DNA from: Anthopleura xanthogrammica
Taxonomy: Eukaryota > Cnidaria > Anthozoa > Actiniaria > Actiniidae
DNA length: 64,000 bases
Reading direction: 5' to 3'
Assembly: GCA_964019055.1 (NCBI GenBank)
Contig: OZ025215.1
Coordinates: forward strand, 3,592,501 to 3,656,500
The notes under the pieces are model-generated. The model ran no database searches, was not told the origin of the DNA, and worked only from the letters and a program-made list of their open reading frames with translations. Position 1 is the stretch's first letter. Each line of letters begins with the position of its first letter. This document shows, in pieces, positions 21,380-32,500 of this stretch. A program made the translations under genes and the position numbers.

Positions 21380-24300
21380 CTAGGACTCTAAGTCATCATC
21401 AGAACTGCCACTCGAGTATAACGATGATACAAGAGACGAAGAACCGTCTTTTTTCGATGAAGACTCCCTAGATAACACAGGTTTGTCATGTGTTAGGGAT
21501 GCTTGCTCGTAGAAGTCTCTAGAACTGCCCACTTCTCGATTATTGTGGTCAGTTCCAGTAACAACTTTTGAAGATGTGTCCGAAACGAATGGTGTGCCAT
21601 AAGCTAACCCACTTTTGTCTTTAGATGCATTACAATTCATCTCATCACTTTGAGATTTCGTTATTTCCTTATTTCTTAAACTATCGTCTCCCTGCACAGT
21701 TCGTTCCACTGAGTGACCCGTCCCCTCATCCTGATCATCATTGCCCAGTCGAGGTATTTCTCCTTGATTTTCACTCAAGGTTTTGCCACATTCATCACCT
21801 GCAGAAGGTGGTTTCACCAACACACTTTTCTTCCAGTCATTTTTGTCATCTTTGATGTTAGTCTTTCTTTTCCTGCAGTGAGATAAGAGACTGGGTAGTT
21901 TCGCGGCCAAGGGATTGGTCGACGTCTCACTAAACCAAGACTTGTCTTCAATCTGTCTTCTTTTGTTTCTTTTATGAGCGTCAAAGCCTACGATGAACAG
22001 CAAGAAGAACAACAGTTAACAGTGGAGGAAAAAAACTCTAAAACTGGCTTAATCCGAATTCTAACCAGGCAGGGCAATAAAGCTATTACTTCTCAAAGGT
22101 CAGCTAAGATTTCTTTACTTTATTTTACATTTTGACGATTTGATTGAGGTTTTTAAGGATCGCCATACATTTTCTTATAATTTGACATCACAGAAACCCA
22201 GCTTGGGTTACCTGTGATTAACCAGGACCATACTTCCAGACATCGAATGCTGAAGCGTCGTATGGACTTACGGCTACGCTGGAGATTTCGGCCCCAACAC
22301 CGCTATCCCGGAGGGATTTACAGACAGACTTAAGTTCTATTGTTTTAAGTAAGACATTATGGGATGCGGGGCAATTGTTGGAAAATTTATTGTATGCACA
22401 GCGGTCAGGGTGTCTTTTTCATATGATTTAACTTTATCTAATGAGAAACATATCTAAAATTCAATTGAATTCAGTTTGCTGGTAGTTGGAGCCATATGTG
22501 AAAAACCAAAGCGTAAAATTATTTGAGAAAGCAACCCGCCACTCTATGCTTTATAAATATTCCACGTTTTCGCCCTTGGCATTCCATAATTCAAGATTGC
22601 CGCCGTATGGGTAAAAAGGTATATTGAATTACATCATCAAATATTTTGCAATTCTTTTCAGCAACCTTTGAACAAACTGATTCTGCAAGATAAATAATTA
22701 TTTTTCAGGGCACTCATGAAACATACCGGTTTTGTAAAACTTGGTCTTTTTCGCACGCTGAACATCTTCAGGCTCTTCAGGAACCAAGGCAATATCAAGA
22801 CTTGCTCTTTTTCGGAGTTCGTCATCAGCTTTCTTGACTTCAGCAATATTTTTCTTTTCATCTCGGAACTTCTTTCTCAGCAGTTTATTAGCTGCGTAAT
22901 CGTCTTTCCATACTGACTGAACCTCCTTTATTTACATGCCAATAACAAGAGTAAAAACATTAGTTGGGTTATAAGCAGTTTCCATGTTATATAGTCCAGC
23001 AATATGGTGCAAAAGAATGGTCGAATTGTGCACTTTTGGTTAAAGGCACCAAACTTCGCACGATGATAGCATAGGACAAGGTGATTGATTTCAGCTATGG
23101 GCCAACCTTGATTTCATTCAGGGGGAGGCAAATTTGGTACTCAGGGGGAGGGGAAGGGCAAACATTTTTTACAAATTTTTGAACTTTATTGTATCCTATC
23201 AAATCAGTTTGGTGCTTTTAACCAAAAATGCACAATTCGAGCACAATATTGCTAAGCTAATATGGAAACTCGGTAGTTGCTGAAATTCGTTTTTTCGCTT
23301 CTGTCAATGAAAACTAATATGTTGGTGCCTCGTATAGTTTTTGACTGGCGACAGCGAAAAAGTAAATTTTAGCGAGCAGCTCGCAACTACCGAGTTCGCG
23401 TAATATATATTGTTGTAATATCAAACAAACATAAGCATTAGAAACATGATTTAGCGGTCTAAAGGTGCGATAGCACGGAGCAATTTTCTCTCAGCAACTT
23501 GTCTCGCAACTGCGTTACGACACAAGATGCAAGAGTTGCAAGTTGCACATGGTGCAACGGAAACGCAATCCTCGCATCGATTGCTGCAACTTATCTTGCA
23601 ATATTCTTCAGATTGCACTGTAGGTTAGACGCTGCAATGCTCCATGCAACTTATGTCGCAACGCTGTTGAGAGACAAGTTGCACTAAGAAAATTGCTCCG
23701 TTTAATTGCGCCTTGAGGGGAAACCTTAAGCCTGGACGGACGTTATTGCAACGTTGCACTCAGTACGAAATTGCATTGTGTGCCCAACTCCGCTCTTGCT
23801 ACGCGTAATTTGGAGATTTATTTCAGCGCCGAGACAGCCATCGCTACCACATTTTTTAAGCCACGAAACGAGTACGCGCGGAAGTAGGTGTGATTCGATT
23901 CAAAAACTAAAACCTGTAGGACGAAAAAGACAACTGGCGTACCCTAAAAGAGCCCCATGATTCAGCGCGCGTTCTACCCGTTACCAGTTTTCCGAGCATC
24001 CTCGGAAAGGCCAGGCATAGCATATGACCACCATTTGGAGCAGATAATGAGAGTTTATAAGATAAGACTGTTATGAAGTGATTGAAATTCAGCAATACCT
24101 GTAAATGATGTATCACAGGAGCTACTTTTTTGGATTTCTGAACATCCTCAACTCCATGTTCCAACTTAAACATAGCATCAATAGCCATTCTCTTGGCATC
24201 CTCTTTATCTGGAAAAGTGATTTCAAATGACGCAGAATATCAAAAAGACATGGAATTTTTTTTCAAATTTGAATTTTGAAGGGGAAAAGCTGCAAAAAAG

Positions 24301-27300
24301 CACAAAATTTACCTAGCAATTTGCAGACATAACAAAATAATTATTAGAGAATAATTATGAAAACCTGTTTTGTTTACAAAACATAATTTTCAGTACACTC
24401 TGCTCACTAGCAGAGGCCCATTTTTCGTCTTTCTATCATTACAATTGAGAACAACAAATAAAAATGTCGGTAAAGGGCCTCTGCCAGCAGGGTGCATTTA
24501 AACAAATAAATCAAAAAAATGTTATTGCTAATCATCACCGCAAGTACAGGAGTGGCGCAGCTCAACGGGGTCGAATTGAAAGAATGTGAAGGCGCCTCTG
24601 GCAGCCGCTATACAGTCCATCAGAAAGAAACCAACCAACTCAGCTCACATGGGGCGATTGGGATTTGAAATCCTGAACTCAGAGGTGTAGCGTAGAGGTG
24701 TAGGCGAGCGTTTTACCACCACACCCTTCTGGCTCCCCAAGAGGCACATAAGACGCCAAAGAAGCATAATGATTAAATTTTGTTTGATTTGTACAGATTT
24801 CGTATGAGTGTGAAAACCTCACGCACGAACGACAAAAAATCAGCCAACACGGCGCAGACACGGTCACGGCACTGACTAAGTACGCCATGCAGACCAATCA
24901 CATTGCGCGAGTAAAAAATATCAATTGATTATAAAAACTAACGATCTAGAAGACTACGTTCCGTCGTCATCACGACAACATCGTCAGGTCTACTGAAGGA
25001 TGAGAGATAAAAACTATCAGCCAATCAAAATTCTAGGAAAAATAACGGTCGCGGCAAGGCGCGCGCACGGCAATGAATTTTTAAGTCATACGCAATCTGC
25101 TCTAATTGTTCATTATTATCAAGACATGTAATCTGGATTTGTTCACCTGTTGTTTCTACTGTTTCAGTTGCAGACGGCTCCCACGTTTCATTTTTCCTTC
25201 TTGCACCGCTGACCACAACATATTCGCAATTCTACATGTAAATATCAAACATCAAAATATATTTAATTTTTCCACCGGTCACAGTATAATCACTTAAATT
25301 TGGCACTTTTTTTCAAAATCGCAAAGTCAAAGTGTTGCAATTTTTTTTGAAGCAGTTGCGTTACCTTTGGATCAGTTTCAATTTCAAAGTAGTTATCACA
25401 AAGATGGCACTTCATGCGAAATCTGTAAATTGGAGTTGAGTAGTAGTTTCCTACTTTCTTTTTTTCCGCATTGTAACGCACTCCTGCAAAACAAAAATAT
25501 ACATATTTCAAACAAAGGCTGGAAGATTATCGTTATTAGTCAAGTAGGTAAGTCAAATTGCAATTTGATCTGTGAGTTAATTAGCCCTGCCCTGACTTTT
25601 ATCAGCCCAGAGGTTGTTTCAGGGTTCGATCTGTGAGTTAGCCCTGCCCTGACTTAGATCAGCCCAGAGGTTGTTTCAGGGTTCAATCTGTGAGTTAGCC
25701 CTGCCCTGACTTAGATCAGCCCAGAGGTTGTTTCAGGGTTCAATCTGTGAGTTAGCCATGCCCTGACTTTTATCAGCCCAGAGGTTGTTTCAGGGTTCAA
25801 TCTGTGAGTTAGCCATGCCCTGACTTAGATCAGCCCAGAGGTTGTTTCAGGGTTCGATCTGTGAGTTAGCCCTGCCCTGACTTAGATCAGCCCAGAGGTT
25901 GTTTCAGGGTTCAATCTGTGAGTTAGCCCTGCCCTGACTTAGATCAGCCCAGAGGTTGTTTCAGGGTTCGATCTGTGAGTTAGCCCTGCCCTGACTTAGA
26001 TCAGCCCAGAGGTTGTTTCAGGGTTCAATCTGTGAGTTAGCCCTGCCCTGACTTAGATCAGCCCAGAGGTTGTTTCAGGGTTCAATCTGTGAGTTAGCCC
26101 TGCCCTGACTTAGATCAGCCCAGAGGTTGTTTCAGGGTTCAATCTGTGAGTTAGCCATGCCCTGACTTTTATCAGCCCAGAGGTTGTTTCAGGGTTCAAT
26201 CTGTGAGTTAGCCATGCCCTGACTTAGATCAGCCCAGAGGTTGTTTCAGGGTTCGATCTGTGAGTTAGCCCTGCCCTGACTTAGATCAGCCCAGAGGTTG
26301 TTTCAGGGTTCAATCTGTGAGTTAGCCCTGCCCTGACTTAGATCAGCCCAGAGGTTGTTTCAGGGTTCGATCTGTGAGTTAGCCCTGCCCTGACTAAGAT
26401 CAGCCCAGAGGTTGTTTCAGGGTTCGATCTGTGAGTAAGCCCTGCCCTCACTTAGATCAGCCCAGAGGTTGTTTCAGGGTTCGATCTGTGAGTTAGCCCT
26501 GCCCTGACTTAGATCAGCCCAGAGGTTGTTTCAGGGTTCAATCTGTGAGTTAGTCATGCCCTGACTGTAGATCAGCCCAGAGGTTGTAGTAAAGCAAACA
26601 ATTTTGACTGGTGGGTAATTCTTCACCCCAGCATTTCCCATACTGGCAAACATCAAATAATAAATAAATATCTACCTAGTTCTCTAATAATTCATGAATA
26701 CAATAATTGTATTTTACCAACCCATTCCAACATGGTTGCCGCATCCTCCACACCAGATATTATAGGGCAACTCAAACCTAAAGAACAAACACAGATCACA
26801 TGAATCAGCCTTTTCAATGACTACTATAGTTGTTTACGTTTGTTTCTTCCACTATTTTTTAATATTATACCGAGCTTTAAAAAATAGTGGAAGAAACAAA
26901 CGTAAACAATATGGTTATTCCCACTTACAATAACATTTTAGACTACTATAGTGTTTAAGGCATTAGAAGCCTAGCTGATATGTTAATTAACATGTTACAT
27001 TATTGGCACAAAGATAATCTTAATTAAGAACTACTACCAGGGCACAACTATTATAGGCAAATCAAATGGCCAATAGACAACATGCACTTACAGGTCACAT
27101 GAACGTACCCCCTATAGACTAGCAGCTGTGTCAAAATGAACAACAGAAATGAAAAGAGCACCTAAGCTTGTCATTAGTAGGGAGGCAGAGTTTCAGCTTT
27201 TAACAAGCGAAACAGGAGAAATGGATTTCAATATAAAATTGAATATTTTAATTATAAGGGTTTGTATGGGAAAATATACTGGATGGCAAGAGCTTGCAAG

Positions 27301-29003
27301 CCAACACTTTTCCCATAAAAAAACCTTATAAAATATTTGGTTGTATATCTAAATCTCTTTCTCGTATAAGCTGAAACTACACCTCCCTACTAATGGCAAG
27401 GTGCTCTTATCATTTCTGCTGTTCATTTTGATGCACACTTGTCTTATGTTGGTAGGGTCACATGATCTGTTAGTGCAAGTCATTTATTGCCCTACTGTAT
27501 TTCTTGAAAATAATCTTTTGTCCCAACAATAAGAATCATGGTTGTGGGAGGGGGTCAAAGTAGCAACAACACGATGAAAACTGCAAAAATTGTATTTTAT
27601 AGAACTTAGGAAATCAAAAATAGCCACCAAATACCATATATATTGTAGGATAAACACAGGTTTATAAAATGTCTGAAAACCAGACATGAAATATATCAAT
27701 CCAGCTACAGAGTAAAATTAGTCTGAATTCTTAAATTCTTATTGTTCTTCACCATTTTGTCCCCCTAAAAACAAGCTGTGATGCCATAGTGAAATAGGGC
27801 AATTGGATAAGATTTTGTGGACCTGTGAGACCTTGCATATTTATTGTGAATCTTATATTCTTTATACTATAAACAAAAACTAGATTTATTGATGTTGTGA
27901 TACTAAAATTACACATTAACTGACTTGTACTGTATACCTGATAACAAGAATGCCTTGACCCAGCTTCTTGGCTCTTTCTCTCAAGGGATGTTGTCCAACA
28001 TAATTATTTATTGAACCCTTTAAGACAGCAACAACAGTAATTACAAGCAACTATGGTATTTTTTTCAAATTTTTCATGCAACATGCAGCATACTGGGGTG
28101 AATCTGTCCACTATCAATATTAGTGACTATTGTTTTAATAGACCCCTTGAAACAATAGTCCCCTTCACAGTTCCTTGTACCATCTTGAAAGGGAGCTGTG
28201 CCTTTGCATTATTACAAGGTCACCCCTGGTCACGCTTTAATGCAAAGGCATGACTACCTTCCTAAATGGTATAGGGAACGGTGAAAAGGAATATTCCCAA
28301 TCAAGGGGCCATAAATGAAGGACTTCCAGAGCAACTACAGAATATTCCCCTTCACAGTTCCCTGTGCTATCTTGTAGGGTAGCCATGCCTTTGCATTGAA
28401 GCGAGACGAATGTGAGCTTGCAATGACAGAAACCTGTTTTAACACCTTGGACAATTATTCACATGTCTTTATGATTACAAGCTTACCGTTCGTGTCGCTT
28501 CGATGCAAAGGCACGGCTACCTTTCAAGATGGTGCTGGGAAGTCATTGTCATTAATATGGACATGTCATTTGCGGGGGATTCTGTAGATATAAGGCAGTT
28601 CCCCCTTTTTGAGGATTGAAATCTTTTGAATTAAAAAAAAATCATTGCTTTTACCTCAAATTCTATAACCCCATACTAGCAGAAGTCATGGAAGAAAAAT
28701 ATAACGATAAAAGGACTAAGGATACCATGGTTCAAACCATTTAATTTATAGCTAAGATATTTTCTTGTGAATTTGTGTTTCAAAACAAACAGAATAAGCA
28801 GAGATTTCCCAGGAATAAAGGTATAAAATATGCAAAATTTCATACGAAAATACCTTGTCTGGAGTCCAGTCTGGAGGGTAATACTTGTTCACTGCCTTCC
28901 TCTCGGCCTTAATGACACACAAGATAAAAAATCATAGCTATTATAGCCATCAGTTTTATTTAAAAACGATAAAAATGAATAAAAATAAACACAAACTCAC
29001 CAT
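21380..29003 (-). CDS. YJU2B: YJU2B (CCDC130), CWC16-family splicing protein, 9 exons, complete
   Basis: Exons in transcript order: 29001-29003 (only the ATG), 28854-28907, 27938-28017, 26722-26777, 25365-25483, 25147-25231, 24099-24208, 22727-22916 and 21380-21987. All junctions are GT-AG and phases agree, giving 1305 bases (434 residues plus stop). The protein opens M-AERKAVNKYYPPDW, the family signature. It has two CxxC zinc pairs (Cys55/Cys58 in WCGGC and Cys90/Cys93 in KCHLC) separated by VRYNAEKKKVGNYY, then VVVSGARRK, a charged helical region (AANKLLRKKFRDEKK) and a Ser/Asp-rich tail. Homologs (human CCDC130, yeast Saf4/Yju2) are spliceosome-associated nuclear proteins. The paralogue YJU2/CCDC94 differs around the first cysteines, so CCDC130 is the better match. 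The exon 4 donor (GTTGGT) is weak but required by frame; the exon 8 acceptor could lie 6 bases upstream in frame. The C-terminal tail is longer than in human (396 residues). Confidence 0.95.
22195..22340. other. Intron 8 segment with local structure, unassigned
   Basis: A relatively GC-rich patch in the last YJU2B intron. I compared it by eye with 5S, U1 and U2 RNAs and found no match. No function is proposed. Confidence 0.2.
22977..23270. mobile_element. MITE in YJU2B intron 7
   Basis: The left arm AGTTTCCATGTTATATAGTC, then GAATTGTGCACTTTTGGTTA, is inverted on the right (TAACCAAAAATGCACAATTC, then AATATGGAAACT). The arms are about 75 bases. A second palindrome follows directly. Confidence 0.65.
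23267..23396. mobile_element. Palindromic MITE abutting the previous one
   Basis: AACTCGGTAGTTGCTGAAAT and TTTTTCGCTTCTGTC on the left are inverted as GACAGCGAAAAAGTAAA and CAGCTCGCAACTACCGAGTT on the right. It shares the few bases AACT with the end of the neighbouring element. Confidence 0.6.
23475..23701. mobile_element. MITE, ACGGAGCAATTTTCT ends
   Basis: The left end ACGGAGCAATTTTCTCTCAG and the right end AAGAAAATTGCTCCGT are inverted copies, continuing inward through CAACTTGTCTC / GAGACAAGTTG. The interior is a string of GTTGCA-type repeats. It lies in YJU2B intron 7. Confidence 0.7.
24394..24497. mobile_element. Short MITE, CTCTGC..GCAGAGGCCC ends
   Basis: TACACTCTGCTCACTAGCAG followed by AGGCCC on the left matches, inverted, GGGCCTCTGCCAGCAGGGTG on the right. 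It is about 100 bp and lies in YJU2B intron 6. The motif resembles the CTCTGCCAAGCAGGG ends of the palindrome at 50610-50990. Confidence 0.55.
24541..24620 (-). repeat. Dispersed ~80-bp repeat, copy 3 (reversed)
   Basis: AGTGGCGCAGCTCAACGGGG, then GAAGGCGCCTCTGGCAGCCG and CTATACAGTCCAT, is the reverse complement of the repeat at 2064-2147. Confidence 0.6.
24640..24735 (-). mobile_element. tRNA-like SINE fragment
   Basis: On the reverse strand, GTGTGGTGGTAAAACGCTCG resembles an A box region, and about 45 bases on GGATTTCAAATCCC resembles a degenerate T arm and B box. It follows directly on the reversed ~80-bp repeat, so the two may belong to one element. Confidence 0.45.
25566..26586 (+). repeat. 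57-bp minisatellite, 18 units, in YJU2B intron 4
   Basis: Units of exactly 57 bases contain GAGGTTGTTTCAGGGTT, CTGTGAGTTAGCC and GCCCTGACTTAGATCAG. The GAGGTTG block recurs 18 times from about 25611 to 26580. Unit variants differ at three diagnostic positions (TTCA/TTCG, GCCC/GCCA, TTAG/TTTT). A run of variants starting at about 25738 is repeated at 26137, exactly seven units (399 bp) later, showing a multi-unit duplication. The first and last units are more diverged. Confidence 0.95.
26830..26909. repeat. Perfect hairpin in YJU2B intron 3
   Basis: TTGTTTACGTTTGTTTCTTC with CACTATTTTTT is exactly inverted as AAAAAATAGTGG with AAGAAACAAACGTAAACAA. The arms are 31-32 bases around a ~17-base loop. 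It is about 50 bases upstream of exon 4 in transcript order, so it would be transcribed into the pre-mRNA close to the acceptor. It is probably a young MITE. Confidence 0.7.
27081..27481. mobile_element. MITE, GACTTGCACTAACA family, copy 2
   Basis: A ~400-bp inverted repeat with arms well over 100 bases: GCACTTACAGGTCACATGAA and AATGATAAGAGCACC-type blocks are mirrored by GGTGCTCTTATCATTTCTGC and GGTCACATGATCTGTTAGTG. Same family as 9071-9427. It lies in YJU2B intron 3. Confidence 0.7.
28137..28313. mobile_element. MITE in YJU2B intron 2, copy 1
   Basis: TAGACCCCTTGAAACAATAG, CCCCTTCACAGTTCCTTGTA and GCTGTGCCTTTGCATT on the left are inverted as AATGCAAAGGCATGACTACC, TATAGGGAACGGTGAAAAGG and CAAGGGGCC on the right. 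A related element follows at once. Confidence 0.65.
28341..28545. mobile_element. MITE in YJU2B intron 2, copy 2
   Basis: Shares AATATTCCCCTTCACAGTTC and GGTAGCCATGCCTTTGCATT with copy 1. The right arm is CGATGCAAAGGCACGGCTAC followed by CTTTCAAGATGGTGCTGGGA. A ~95-base unrelated interior separates the arms. Confidence 0.6.
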
Positions 29004-29584
29004 TTTGTCTTGTTTACTTCGTTCTTGAGCCTGCTATATTTTTGTACAGTGGCTATACCACAGGAAGCCCAGCATATGTATCTTGTAGATTTAGAACGAT
29101 TTAGAAGGCATCACATAGTGTACTTTTTAGGTTTTAACTTATTCTGGATTCTTATTATTTTTCAACTCAAAAAAGGGATGGTTAGCCACCAATTCAGTCC
29201 CCTGGATCTGCTCTCTGTGCTAATAGTCAACCTGCTTATCACATGACAATTTATGAATAAAGAGCCCTGAAAATTACCTGAAATGTTGCTTGTACCGTTT
29301 TCTTGGTGCGGTTTTACTCTGAACGACTTTGAACCCCTTTCGCAACTATTTTTTCACGGAAACGGAGCATCTCGTTTCTAGGTCACCAAGGTAAGAGAAG
29401 AGCGAGAGGGGACTAAGGATGATAGCAACCAGCATCAAAACGAGGCTGAGTTTATACTTGATTATTGAGTTCGAAAATATGGCGGCAAGCGTTTATACTG
29501 GACAGTATAGCATGCCGACAAAGATGTGCAACACTGTACGATTTCACCATATTTTATCCTTACACTGATCTCTATGCTATCAAG
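29004..29584. promoter_or_regulatory. Putative bidirectional promoter between YJU2B and the ARM-ILEI-SPRY gene
   Basis: The two start codons are divergent and 581 bases apart, with no other gene between them, so the region must hold both 5' UTRs and both promoters. The half nearest 29585 is richer in CpG than the surroundings (for example GGCGGCAAGC, GCGGTCGACGGG). No TATA box is obvious at a fixed distance from either start. A short upstream frame opens at the ATG at 29479 and closes before 29585. Confidence 0.6.
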
Positions 29585-32500
29585 ATGGCGGTCGACGGGA
29601 GGAAGGCATTTTGGATCGGTTTTGGAATTTTTTCTGGTATAGGAGTGACATACTGTGTATCTGAGTTGAGGAAGTTGCTAAGAGAAAAATGTACAAGGCG
29701 TCCTCTTTCTCTTCTCGAAGATGCGATCCAGTTAGATGATCTTGCTTGTTTAGCTCGATCGCCCAATCTTTCTCTTAGGCGGAGCGCCGAGCAGTTGATC
29801 TTAGACCGAGCTATGAAGGATAAGAATTTGGAATTTATCATGAGAGCTTGCTTAAGTCACGACGAGGTCCAAGTCTTGAAGGGGATAGTTGTCATTGGAG
29901 TACTTGTCAAAAGTACTGACTTTAGGAATAAACTACTTCACTTTGATGTACTGGAAACGTTAACTTGTTGTCTTGATCACTCGATAGACCCAGGCTACAA
30001 AATGTTAGCAGAAACAGGAGGCAGAGATGTTAAACTACAGCGAGTCATAACGTCATCTCTGTTTGACTTGGTCCGTGATGATGATGCCCTCAAAACTCGA
30101 CTCGGCAACACCAGCTCGAAGATTGTTTCGTCAGTTTTACAGCTAATGTTCGCTTCTCCGAGTAAAGAAGTGATGAAGTGGTGTATATTTGTTACGCATC
30201 AGTTAGCCCTCAGTGACACGGTCCGTCCCCAGCTGTTAGAAAATGATTGCGTTGGTATTGTTTCACAAGTGATGGTTAAGAACCAAGGAGATAACGTGTT
30301 GATGACCCTCTGCCTACAGACCTTGGTTATGTGTGCTAATGTTACTGAGGAAGGAGAGATACAGGCTTTACATGAAATGGCCAGCCATAACATCATACCA
30401 CCAACAGTAGCATGCTTGAAAGCAGGTATAGTGTAATATTTAACAAATTAACTGTAATTTAAGCCCTGTTCCAAGCCTCTTCCACTGCCCCTGTTTTTTT
30501 TTTTAAATCTAGGCATTATTTCTTATACAATATAAATTTATTGGAAATTAAATCTTCTACCCTAGCATGGGAATAATGTATGCTTGCCTTGTCATGTCAG
30601 GCATAAATAGGGCAGGGCCGGTCATCTGACAATGTCAAGCCAGAATTCAGGAACTTATCCGGTGAAATCTTTTCCTTGCTTTTCTCTCTTTTGACCATGA
30701 CTGGCAACTGACCAACCATTATTTATAGGTCCTCAAATATGTTTGCCTTATCATAAAGTACACTTACCACTGTTTTCATTGCTACATCATGTTGAGTAAA
30801 AAGTTGGGACATAGTAATCCGGCAACATATGCTGCTGTCAATCAGAGTACATGTACTGTACACTGTAAAGGTGCCAAACAGTTTGTATTGTTGACGGTAG
30901 TCTGCTGCCCAATTTCCAGTGTCTTGACTGTTGCTTCGATCAGCACAAAAAATTAATGAACAACTTACAGTGTTAAAGTGCTAAAGTGGTCCTACTTTTT
31001 TGACCTTTTTTTTTTTAATGAAATTTTAAATCTTAAATTTAAAATTTAAAATTTAAAATCTGATTTTAAATTAAATTTTATATCATTATAAGCAAATTTT
31101 AAATTTTAAATTGCAGATGACAGTGACTTGGTCTACTGGGCCACAGCTCTAATTCATGAGTATTCTGTCAAAGACCTTTACAAATCACAAATCTGTGCTG
31201 TGCCAAACATTGTCAAGCTACTTCAAGCAGTACTGTCTACCAGTGAGGCCATTCTCCAAAGAATTGTCCTTCGTGTTATCAGTTTTCTTTGCGTTGGGAA
31301 CCAAGAGTTCAGGAACAAAGTTGTGCAGTGTAATTCTCTTCTAGCACGTTTGACTGTGTGTTTTGCATCTGGTGATCATGATGTTGTTCATTGGGCTGTG
31401 GTTCTTCTTCATGATCTTCTACTTTCATCAGGTATGAATGGGAAAAAATACAAAATATGAAGGCTAATATATGATTTACAATAGACTTCAATCTTCTCAG
31501 GCAATTCTGTTTGGGATAGGCCATTAACAAAGGCACGGCAAGCTCGTACTGTCTACCACACAATTTTCCCCACACAATATTCTTGGAAAATATTAGATTC
31601 TATATTTTTATGCCATTTCTCCTGTGTCACATAATAGCAAAGTGCACAATTAGTATTAATAGGCCAAAACTCAGACAAACAAACCAAAACTGAATCTTGA
31701 GGGATTTGTAAATAGTCATTTTCTATATTTGTGAATTCAAGAATGCTAAAAGTTAGAATACATTATAAACTCAGACAAATGTGAATTCTGACATCAACTG
31801 TGCGCTTCGCTATTTCAATAGTACGAGCTGAAACTTCAACTTCTTTATAACTACAGTAATATTGACATTCTCATATTACTTAAATTTGGAGTTGATCCTT
31901 TTGACACTGGTGTTTGATTTAAGTGGGTTGTGGTCATGCAAATGGCCTATTCTTGGGAGTCCTATGGTAATATTCTGGTTTGGGTACTGGATTGAAGAGA
32001 AAAGAAGGCAGAGGGGTAAAAATGTTTTTCTTTCCCGCCAGTCTTCCTTGCTCGTTGACAGTAAGATCTAGTTTAATTACAGTATATAAATTAAATTCTA
32101 AAAACTGAATTACATTAATTTTATAATATTATATTGTAGGTTCTTCCAGTTCATCATGTAAGCATACAGCTGAGAGGGTGGTCAGTGTGTGTGAAGGCAT
32201 CATCAAGGCACTGGTTCCTTTAGCCTACAGGAAAGACAACATATTAATAAGACTAGTAGCAGAAATCATTGGATACTTTTGCTCTGTGGGTGAGTTATTT
32301 GCACTGTCCATCTTATTATTGTTTTTGGGGGTCATAATAATATGGTAAAGGCAAGCTTGCATGTAAATATAAGTGCTCCATGTAACATATAATAATTATA
32401 TGTTATATTCTATATATTCTAACATGTTATATAATCTTACTGCCATCCATTCTTTACTGCTATCCATGGAATATTTAACTGTGAATTATTTATGGTAGTG

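Noticed and set aside
22195..22340. Considered as a 5S rRNA or spliceosomal snRNA gene
   Set aside because: No match by eye to the conserved blocks of 5S, U1 or U2 RNA and no Pol III internal boxes in the right places.
25566..26586. Regular repeats considered as a CRISPR array
   Set aside because: The 57-bp units are directly tandem with no unique spacers, and the genome is eukaryotic.
29465..29584. Extended N-terminus for the ARM-ILEI-SPRY gene starting at 29465
   Set aside because: That frame opens with TTG; the first in-frame ATG is at 29585, in good context and directly followed by the hydrophobic segment.
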